This document shows positions 20,988-26,826 of a DNA stretch of 64,000 nucleotides, in pieces. Within the stretch, counting starts at the first letter, position 1. Each line of letters begins with the position of its first letter. The DNA is from Rhodocyclales bacterium. GTDB lineage: Bacteria > Pseudomonadota > Gammaproteobacteria > Burkholderiales > Rhodocyclaceae. The stretch spans positions 62,001-126,000 of the forward strand of contig JAPLQY010000023.1 of NCBI GenBank assembly GCA_026399475.1, in the 5' to 3' direction. Under the pieces are notes generated by a model. It was not told the DNA's origin. It did no database searches and saw only the letters and a program-made list of their open reading frames with translations. The translations under genes were made by a program, and so were the position numbers.

Positions 20988-21041
20988 AGGAGCGAGCTTG
21001 CTCGCGAATCCTGCGGCCCGATCGCCAGCAAGCTGGCTCCT
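20988..21041. repeat. Inverted pair of REP elements (REPIN-like) beside a RAYT gene
   Basis: Two palindromic 20-mers face each other: AGGAGCGAGCTTGCTCGCGA at 20988-21007, and the reverse complement of AGGAGCCAGCTTGCTGGCGA at 21022-21041, with 14 bases between. Each is itself a short hairpin, and the two can pair. The sequence type matches the REP elements familiar from Pseudomonas. It lies 83 bases beyond the end of the RAYT transposase gene, its likely mobiliser. Confidence 0.8.
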
Positions 21042-21123
21042 ACGGGGGATCAGAGCCGCTTCAGCGCCTCGATCAGACGCTCCATCTCTGTCTCGCCGTC
21101 AATGGGAAACCTCAGGGTCAGGC

Positions 21124-21855
21124 TCAGATTTTCAGCGCAAGTTGCTCGGACTTCCCCGTCCCCTCCGTTACCGCCTTGCGCGGCCGGCCGCGCGGTCTGG
21201 CTTCCCGCCGCTGTCCGGTGGCGCGTTCGATACGGCCAAGAAAGCGTGAATCCCCAAGCGGCTGCCCCTGATCCAGCGCCAGGCGGATGTCGCCGATGGC
21301 ATCGGTGTCGAGTTCCGCGCGGAACAGGGCGCGATAAGCCGCCAGCCGGGGCGCCTCGGCACGATCCAGCGCGGCATACACCGGATGCGGCGTCAACAGC
21401 GGATCGGCCTGTCCCAGCCCGTTGGCCCGATAGCTGCTCCAGCGGTAGTGGGCCGGATCATCCGCCATCGCAGCCCGCACCGGATTGAGTTCGATGTAGC
21501 GCTGACACAGCAGCAGGTAGCGGTCGGCCTGCACCAGCGAGGACTTGTAGCGGCTGTCCCAGAGGGTGCCGGTGCGGCGGTAGGTCTTGTTGATGTACTG
21601 CACATAGCGCCGGCCCAGCGAGATGATCATGCGGGCGACGGATTCGGCGGCGGGCGGTGTCAGCAGCAGATGGACGTGGTTGGTCATCAGCACATAAGCA
21701 TGCAGGCGGCAGCCACTGGCCGTGAGCGCCTCGCCCAGCCAGTGGCGATAGGCGTGGTAGTCCTCCTCGGCGAAGAAGCAGGCGTCGCGATTGTGTCCAC
21801 GCTGGACGATGTGCAGCGGGGCTCCGGCGAGATGGATGCGCGAGCGGCGGGGCAT
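21124..21855 (-). mobile_element. REP-associated tyrosine transposase (RAYT, Y1_Tnp/IS200-like)
   Basis: 243 residues encoding a RAYT, a single-copy HUH-type transposase thought to move REP/REPIN sequences. The N-terminus MPRRSRIHLAGAPLHIVQRG, the metal-binding HUH motif in NHVHLLLTP, the Tyr-containing helix RRYVQYINKTYRRTGTLWDS, and RYIELNPVRAAMADDP are all typical. The basic C-terminus (ARPRGRPRKAVTEG) carries an AT-hook-like RPRGRPRK. The frame is intact, so it may be active. A REP pair lies just past its 3' end and a 20-bp inverted repeat begins 26 bases before its start codon. Confidence 0.92.
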
Positions 21856-21880
21856 GGCCGGAAGCTTAGCAAATCAATGT

Positions 21881-21900
21881 GAGCCTGGCCCCTTTAATTC
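21881..21900. repeat. Left arm of a perfect 20-bp inverted repeat
   Basis: GAGCCTGGCCCCTTTAATTC occurs here and, exactly inverted, at 22571-22590. The two arms enclose a 670-bp segment holding a lipoprotein gene and a gene remnant. Position directly upstream of the RAYT suggests recognition by this type of transposase. Confidence 0.85.
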
Positions 21901-21901
21901 A

Positions 21902-21928
21902 CTAATCGAGTTTGATGGTGATCGGCAT
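21902..21928 (-). pseudogene. Truncated start of a lost gene (8 codons, MPITIKLD)
   Basis: A near-ideal ribosome-binding site (AAGGAG, 21936-21941) stands seven bases before an ATG at 21928, 12 bases after the lipoprotein stop. The frame reads MPITIKLD and then ends at a TAG beside the inverted-repeat arm (one base away). This looks like the start of the next gene of the lipoprotein operon, cut off where the repeat begins. A real 8-residue leader peptide is less likely. Confidence 0.45.
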
Positions 21929-21952
21929 GACAACACTCCTTCTCGGCGGCAA

Positions 21953-22462
21953 TTATGGTTTCACTTGATCCGGATAGATCGTGAGGGTCTTCTTGTAGTC
22001 GTACATCTCTGGGCCGTTAGGTGGTTCATCCTTAGCGCGCTTCTTAGGCGTGATCAGATACACATAGAGTTGCGGCCCTCGAACGAGGAAGTGAATGCGG
22101 CAGTCAGTTATGTCGGCAGGCAGGCGATTTCGCAAATCGACGGTGTCTTCGTAGACTTGCCCCGTGGTTTTGATGCGCCATTTCACGTAGAGAAAACTGC
22201 CGCGTAGCATTGGGCCATGTACGCCCGCAACCATAAATTGCTTGCCTGCTTTTACGTTTTCTTCTGCGGCGCGCACCGGCAATTTGGAATCCCCGTAGCG
22301 ATAGTCCAGCACCTCCACGTCATTTTGATTATCGACTCTCGTATCGAAACTAAATGCATGATCGACAACCTCTGGGCCAGAGGCACATGCGGCGATAGAA
22401 AACATGGCAAATAAGACGAATAGCCACCGCATAGCAAGGTGACGTAAGGGTTGTGTATGCAT
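21953..22462 (-). CDS. Putative lipoprotein, function unknown
   Basis: 169 residues. The N-terminus has a hydrophobic segment (MRWLFVLFAMFSIAACASG) with lipobox-like IAAC, so it is probably lipidated. The rest is beta-rich and charged: VEVLDYRYGDSKLPVR, FLYVKWRIKTTGQVYEDTV, and IHFLVRGPQLYVYLITPKKR. The start at 22462 has a clean AGGAGA site six bases upstream. Composition is less GC-rich than the neighbours, and it lies between the arms of a perfect inverted repeat, so horizontal acquisition or rearrangement is plausible. I do not recognise the family. Confidence 0.7.
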   Translation of the reverse strand: MHTQPLRHLAMRWLFVLFAMFSIAACASGPEVVDHAFSFDTRVDNQNDVEVLDYRYGDSKLPVRAAEENVKAGKQFMVAGVHGPMLRGSFLYVKWRIKTTGQVYEDTVDLRNRLPADITDCRIHFLVRGPQLYVYLITPKKRAKDEPPNGPEMYDYKKTLTIYPDQVKP

Positions 22463-22570
22463 CCTGTATCTCCTGGTTTCTGTAACATCAAAATGGCTCA
22501 GCGTCGACATGGCTTTCATCCCAGCCTCCCGATCTTGAACGCGGAATCATTCGCGGCAGAGCGGATATAG

Positions 22571-22590
22571 GAATTAAAGGGGCCAGGCTC
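22571..22590. repeat. Right arm of the perfect 20-bp inverted repeat
   Basis: GAATTAAAGGGGCCAGGCTC, the exact reverse complement of 21881-21900. A degenerate relative (GACCCCGGCCCCTT) appears at about 22667-22680. The surrounding 22463-22739 stretch otherwise holds no intact gene, only the coding-like fragment at 22599-22667. Confidence 0.85.
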
Positions 22591-22598
22591 GTATTCTC

Positions 22599-22667
22599 CT
22601 TGACCGTCTCCAGCCCGGCGACGTATTCGGTGACGAAGGCCTGATTGCGGACGCCGAGGAAAATTCG
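22599..22667 (-). pseudogene. Short coding-like remnant, possibly of a type I secretion ABC transporter
   Basis: In one minus-strand frame these 69 bases read RIFLGVRNQAFVTEYVAGLE followed by TVK. From memory this resembles the membrane-domain segment of RTX/type I secretion permease-ATPases (NQAF...GxETVK). It is bordered by the 20-bp repeat on one side and a related GC-rich motif on the other, with no continuation. Family assignment is tentative. Confidence 0.3.
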
Positions 22668-22739
22668 ACCCCGGCCCCTTGCAAAATCCCTCGGAAGATG
22701 TCCCTCCGCGCATATCGGTTCAGAAAATGTGGTGAGGGT

Positions 22740-23906
22740 TTAGCGCTGAGGCAGGCTCGCAGCGACGGCATCGAACAGCCGTGCCAGGTCGTCTTCCGCC
22801 ATGCTGCTGCTGAGGGTCAGGCGCAGCCGGCTGGTGCCGCTCGGCACCGTCGGTGGCCGGATGGCGACCGCCAGAATCCCGGCGTCCTCGAGGCGCCGTG
22901 CGGCAGTCAGCGCGTCCTGCTCGCTGCCGATCACGGCGGGAACGATCTGGGTCGTCGACTCCAGGGTGGAAATGCCTAGTGCGGCAAGCGCATTGCGCAG
23001 GCGCTGCGCGTGGCTGGCCACCAGAGCGCGTTCCGCATCCATTCCCGGAATCAGGTCGAGCGCCGCGTCGACCGCGCCCAGCACCGGCGGTGGCAGGGCC
23101 GTGGTGAAAATGAAGCCGCTGCAGCGATTGACCAGCCAGTCGACCAGCGGGCGCGAGCCGGCGACATAGGCGCCGAAGGCGCCAAACGCTTTGCCCAGCG
23201 TGCCCATCACCACGTCTATACCCTCGCAGGCCGCGCCGAGGCCGCGCCCCTGCGGGCCGAGCACGCCGGTGGCGTGCGCCTCATCGACATAGAGCAGCGC
23301 GCCATGGCGCTCGGCGACCTGCACCAGCGCCGGCAGGTCGGCGCGGTCGCCGTCCATGCTGAACACCGATTCGGTGACGACCAGCTTGCGCCCGGCGTGT
23401 CGGCCCAGCAGGTCGTCGAGGTGGTCGAGGTCGTTGTGGCGGAAGACATGCACCGGGCGGCGCGCGGCGCGCGCGCCATGGATGATGCTGGCGTGGTTGA
23501 GTTCGTCACTGAATATCGCCGCGCCGGAGCCGTCGGCATTCGCCAGGGCGGGAATCACCGTGGCGTTGGCCTGGAAGCCGCTGGAAAACAGCAGCGCCGC
23601 CTCGCGCTGCTTGAAGGCGGCGAGCTTTTCCTCGACAGCCAGCGTGATGTCGCGGGTACCGGTGACCAGCCGCGAGGCCGGGGCGCCGGCGCCGTGGCGC
23701 AGTGCCCACTCGGCGGCGCGCGCCTTCAGCAGCGGATGTTGCGACAGGCCCAGATAGTCATTGGACGAAACGTCGATCAGGGCCCGCCCGTTGGCGTCGT
23801 GCAGGCGTCCATCGACGACGCCCAGCGTGCGCAAGCGCCGGCGCCGGGTGCCGGCGTCGAGCGCGGCCAGCTCCTGTCGCAGCAGGGCGTCGAGCGATTT
23901 ATCCAT
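22740..23906 (-). CDS. bioF: 8-amino-7-oxononanoate synthase
   Basis: 388 residues. BioF condenses pimeloyl-ACP (or -CoA) with L-alanine, PLP-dependent, the first step of biotin-ring assembly. Motifs: SSNDYLGLSQHP, the GTRDITLAVEEKLA helix, LNHASIIHGARA, ESVFSMDGDRADL, VDEAHATGVLG and the PLP lysine in GTLGKAFGAFGAY. The ATG at 23906 overlaps the bioA stop (TGATG), so the two are coupled. A longer frame to 23942 intrudes into bioA and is not used. bioB, bioC and bioH are not in the window. Confidence 0.96.
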   Translation of the reverse strand: MDKSLDALLRQELAALDAGTRRRRLRTLGVVDGRLHDANGRALIDVSSNDYLGLSQHPLLKARAAEWALRHGAGAPASRLVTGTRDITLAVEEKLAAFKQREAALLFSSGFQANATVIPALANADGSGAAIFSDELNHASIIHGARAARRPVHVFRHNDLDHLDDLLGRHAGRKLVVTESVFSMDGDRADLPALVQVAERHGALLYVDEAHATGVLGPQGRGLGAACEGIDVVMGTLGKAFGAFGAYVAGSRPLVDWLVNRCSGFIFTTALPPPVLGAVDAALDLIPGMDAERALVASHAQRLRNALAALGISTLESTTQIVPAVIGSEQDALTAARRLEDAGILAVAIRPPTVPSGTSRLRLTLSSSMAEDDLARLFDAVAASLPQR

Positions 23907-25186
23907 CAGAGCCCGGCGGCGCGTTCGGCCAGCACCCGGCACACGGCGCTTGTCAGCACGGACAGGTCCGCACTGTCGATGACGAAGGGCGGCATCAAAT
24001 ACACCACCTTGCCGAAGGGACGCACCCAGACGCCGAGTTCGGCGCAGCGCCGGCGCAGGCCATCGAGGTCGACCGTGCCGGCCAGTTCGACCGCGCCGAT
24101 GGCGCCCTTGACGCGCACCGCGGCGACGCCGGCGAGTTCGCGGCAGGTGGCGAGTTCAGCCTTCAGTTGCGCTTCGATCGCGGCGACCTGCGTCAGGCGC
24201 GGTTCGCGCTCGAACAGGTCAAGCGAGGCGTTTGCCGCGGCACAGGCCAGCGGGTTGGCCATGTAGGTCGGGCCGTGCATCAGTGCCGCCGACGGATCGT
24301 CGGACAGAAAGGCCTCGAACACGTGGCGGCGCGCCACGGTGGCGGCAAGCGGCAGCGTGCCGCCGGTCAGCGCCTTCGACAGGCAGACGATGTCCGGCAC
24401 TATGCTGGTCAACTCGTTGGCTTCCTCGCAGGCGAACATGCGACCCGTGCGGCCGAAGCCGGTCATGATTTCGTCGACGATCAGCAGCACGCCGTGACGC
24501 CGGCAGCTCTCGGCGACGAAGGCCAGCGTCGCCGCGTCGTGCATCTTCATGCCTCCGGCACCCTGCACCAGCGGCTCGATGATGACAGCGGCAAGTCGTT
24601 CGCCGTGGGTTGCCAGCAGCAGGTCGAAGGCGTGGCGCAGGCTCTCGTCGGTCGGCAACTCCGCCATGATCTGATCGGGCATGCTGCCGGCAAACAGCGC
24701 GTGCATGCCTTCTTCCGGGTCACACAGCGCCATCGTGGCGAAGGTGTCGCCGTGATAGGCGTGGCGGAAATGGACGATGCGCTTTTTCTCCGCCCGGCCC
24801 TTGTTGCGCCAGTACTGGATCGCCATCTTGAGCGCCACTTCCACCGCCACCGAACCGGATTCAGTGAAGAAGACGCGCTCCAGATCGCCCGGCAGCAGCG
24901 CGGCCAGGCGTTGCGCCAGCCTCAGTGCCGGCTCGTGCACCAGGCCGGCGAACATGACGTGGGGCAGCGTCGCGAGCTGCCGTTCGACGGCGGCGCGAAT
25001 GTGGGGATGGTTGTAGCCGTGGCAGGCGGTCCACCAGGACGAAATGCCGTCGATCAGTTCGCGGCCGTCAGCCAGACGGATGCGCACGCCCTGCGTCGCA
25101 ACCACAGGCAGCGGCGTCGGTGTGGTCGCCATTTGTGAGTAGGGCAACCAGATATGGGCGAGTCCCGGAGTCAGCCAGTCGGACAT
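23906..25186 (-). CDS. bioA: Adenosylmethionine-8-amino-7-oxononanoate aminotransferase
   Basis: 426 residues, a class III PLP aminotransferase. BioA converts 8-amino-7-oxononanoate to diaminopelargonate, normally with S-adenosylmethionine as amino donor. Evidence: HIWLPYSQM near the start, DGISSWWTACHGYNHPHI (typical of BioA), ESGSVAVEVALKMA, HAYHGDTFATMA, DEIMTGFGRTG, and the PLP lysine in CLSKALTGGTLPLAAT. The start at 25186 gives MSDWLTPGLAHIW. It is divergent from bioD, with 47 bases between, and ends overlapping bioF. Confidence 0.96.
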   Translation of the reverse strand: MSDWLTPGLAHIWLPYSQMATTPTPLPVVATQGVRIRLADGRELIDGISSWWTACHGYNHPHIRAAVERQLATLPHVMFAGLVHEPALRLAQRLAALLPGDLERVFFTESGSVAVEVALKMAIQYWRNKGRAEKKRIVHFRHAYHGDTFATMALCDPEEGMHALFAGSMPDQIMAELPTDESLRHAFDLLLATHGERLAAVIIEPLVQGAGGMKMHDAATLAFVAESCRRHGVLLIVDEIMTGFGRTGRMFACEEANELTSIVPDIVCLSKALTGGTLPLAATVARRHVFEAFLSDDPSAALMHGPTYMANPLACAAANASLDLFEREPRLTQVAAIEAQLKAELATCRELAGVAAVRVKGAIGAVELAGTVDLDGLRRRCAELGVWVRPFGKVVYLMPPFVIDSADLSVLTSAVCRVLAERAAGL

Positions 25187-25233
25187 GTGGAGTAAGGAAG
25201 ACGCGCCGGCTAGAATGGCGCAGCGGAGGAAGA

Positions 25234-25902
25234 ATGGGCGCAAATTTTATCACCGGCACCGGTACGGACATTGGCAAGACATGGCTTGCCTGCGCCCTGC
25301 TGCGGCAATGGCGGGGTGAGGGAAGGCGGCCGGCAGCGATCAAGCCGGTACTGTCCGGCTTTGATTCGCAGCGCCCGCAGGCAAGCGATGCGGGGGCTTT
25401 GCTGGCGGCGCTGGGCCGCGATGTGAGCCCGGCCGAACTTGACGCCATCGCGCCCTGGCGCTTTGCTCCACCGCTGTCGCCGGACATGGCCGCTGCGCTG
25501 GAAGGGCGGCGGATCGATTTCGATGAACTGGTCGAATTTTCGCGCCAGGCTGTTGCTGCGCCTGACCGGCCTCTACTGATTGAAGGCGTCGGCGGAGTGA
25601 TGTCGCCGCTCAACGAGAGGAATACGGTGCGCGACTGGATCGCCGCCAGCGGCCTGCCCTGCGTGCTGGTGGCCGGCAGCTATCTGGGCAGCCTGAGCCA
25701 TACCCTGACCGCGCTGGAGGCATTGCAGAAAGTCGGAGCCGGCGTGACGGCGATTGCGATCAATGAATCGCCGGACTCCATCGTCGCGCTCGATGCCACG
25801 CTCGAATCCCTGTCGAGCCACGCCGGGGGCATTTCGCTGGTGGCCATTACGCGGCGCAGCCCACAGTCCGGCATTGCCCGCCTCGCCGCGTTGCTCGCCT
25901 GA
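25234..25902 (+). CDS. bioD: Dethiobiotin synthetase
   Basis: 222 residues. BioD closes the ureido ring of dethiobiotin from diaminopelargonate, CO2 and ATP. The P-loop GTGTDIGKTW is at the N-terminus, followed by KPVLSGFD (substrate lysine) and the GVGGVMSPL motif. The start at 25234 has a GGAGGA site. The divergent gap to bioA is only 47 bases and holds a possible -10 (TAGAAT, 25213-25218); no BirA-type operator was recognised. Its product would feed BioB, which is not in the window. A run of hairpins follows the gene. Confidence 0.95.
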   Translation: MGANFITGTGTDIGKTWLACALLRQWRGEGRRPAAIKPVLSGFDSQRPQASDAGALLAALGRDVSPAELDAIAPWRFAPPLSPDMAAALEGRRIDFDELVEFSRQAVAAPDRPLLIEGVGGVMSPLNERNTVRDWIAASGLPCVLVAGSYLGSLSHTLTALEALQKVGAGVTAIAINESPDSIVALDATLESLSSHAGGISLVAITRRSPQSGIARLAALLA

Positions 25903-25957
25903 TGGCGGTGCGAGTGCATCTGTCCAGCTAATTCGAGCGTAGCGAGCCAATACAGGC

Positions 25958-25975
25958 CCCCGCCCCGGGGCGGGG
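25958..25975. terminator. GC palindrome after bioD
   Basis: A perfect 18-base palindrome, CCCCGCCCC/GGGGCGGGG, 56 bases past the bioD stop. It can form a hairpin only on extrusion or in RNA with a small forced loop, and it lacks a T-tract, so a terminator role is possible but unproven. Confidence 0.35.
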
Positions 25976-25991
25976 GGCGAGGGCGGGGTTT

Positions 25992-26044
25992 CGCAAAGTA
26001 CTGCTTTGCGCCGCCAGAGCCGGCTGGCTGTGCAAAGCCAGCCG
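25992..26044. other. Two adjacent hairpins between bioD and dcd
   Basis: CGCAAAG-N5-CTTTGCG at 25992-26010 and CGGCTGGCT-N6-AGCCAGCCG at 26021-26044. Both arms are perfect. With the palindromes on either side they make four structured elements in about 150 bases of otherwise non-coding sequence. They may end bioD transcription or be residues of repeat elements. Confidence 0.6.
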
Positions 26045-26076
26045 TGGAACGGGGGTGGGGGGCGGAGATGGGCCAC

Positions 26077-26105
26077 GCCTAACTTTCCCGCCGGGAAAGT
26101 TAGGC
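26077..26105. promoter_or_regulatory. 29-base inverted repeat upstream of dcd
   Basis: Two perfect 13-base arms (GCCTAACTTTCCC and its complement) flank a 3-base centre, 42 bases before the dcd start. No run of T follows, so an operator or a processing site is as likely as a terminator. Confidence 0.5.
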
Positions 26106-26146
26106 CGTATACTGCGCCCCCTTGAGCCCCTTTTAACGGATGAACC

Positions 26147-26713
26147 ATGACCATCAAGTGTGACAAGTGGATCCGCCGCATGGCGGCCGAGCATGGCATG
26201 ATCGAACCCTTCGAACCCGGCATGGTGCGCGAGGTCGACGGGCAAAAGATCGTCTCCTACGGCACCTCGAGCTACGGCTACGACATTCGCTGCTCGCGCG
26301 AGTTCCGGGTGTTCACCAACGTCTATTCGACCATCGTCGACCCGAAGAATTTCGATCCCAATTCCTTTGTCGAGATGGATGGAGACCATTGCGTCATTCC
26401 GCCCAACTCGTTCGCCCTGGCGCGCACCCTGGAATATTTCCGCATTCCGCGCAACGTGCTCACCGTGTGTCTCGGCAAGAGCACCTACGCGCGCTGCGGC
26501 ATCATCGTCAATGTGACGCCCTTCGAGCCGGAATGGGAAGGCTATGTGACGCTGGAATTCTCCAACACCACGCCGCTGCCGGCCAAGATCTACGCCGGCG
26601 AAGGCTGCGCCCAGGTGCTGTTCTTCGAGGCCGATGAAGTCTGCGAGACCTCGTACAAGGATCGTGGCGGCAAGTACCAGGGGCAGGTCGGCGTGACCTT
26701 GCCGAAGATATGA
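26147..26713 (+). CDS. dcd: dCTP deaminase
   Basis: 188 residues, the family length. Dcd deaminates dCTP to dUTP as a trimer in the cytoplasm, supplying dUMP for thymidylate synthesis. Evidence: [27 protein letters not shown], the active-site region [35 protein letters not shown] with the substrate-binding Ser/Arg, and the catalytic Glu segment [18 protein letters not shown]. It ends [13 protein letters not shown]. It precedes the decarboxylase gene, separated by the heptamer hairpin. Confidence 0.96.
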   Translation: MTIKCDKWIRRMAAEHGMIEPFEPGMVREVDGQKIVSYGTSSYGYDIRCSREFRVFTNVYSTIVDPKNFDPNSFVEMDGDHCVIPPNSFALARTLEYFRIPRNVLTVCLGKSTYARCGIIVNVTPFEPEWEGYVTLEFSNTTPLPAKIYAGEGCAQVLFFEADEVCETSYKDRGGKYQGQVGVTLPKI

Positions 26714-26719
26714 AATGCC

Positions 26720-26817
26720 GTGAAACGTGAAACGTGAAATGTGAAACGTAAGGGCGCCGATTCATCGCCACTCGTTTCAAGGTTTTCGCGTTTCACTTTT
26801 CACGTTTCACTTTTCAC
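26720..26817. repeat. Four plus four inverted heptamer repeats (GTGAAAC) forming a long hairpin
   Basis: Four contiguous heptamers, GTGAAAC GTGAAAC GTGAAAT GTGAAAC (26720-26747), face four inverted ones, GTTTCAC TTTTCAC GTTTCAC TTTTCAC (26790-26817), with 42 bases between. The arms pair at 26 of 28 positions, and two flanking CC/GG pairs extend the stem. The GG closing the stem at 26818-26819 is part of the ribosome-binding site (GGAG) of the following gene. This could be a translational control hairpin, a terminator-like element for dcd, or a binding site for a heptamer-reading protein. Confidence 0.85.
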
Positions 26818-26826
26818 GGAGTTGTC

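Noticed and set aside
25187..25233. Possible BirA (biotin operon) operator between bioA and bioD
   Set aside because: The gap is only 47 bases and no sequence like the known E. coli palindrome was seen.
26747..26790. CRISPR-like array in the heptamer region
   Set aside because: Units are only seven bases, contiguous and without spacers, and arranged as an inverted pair; no cas genes are near.
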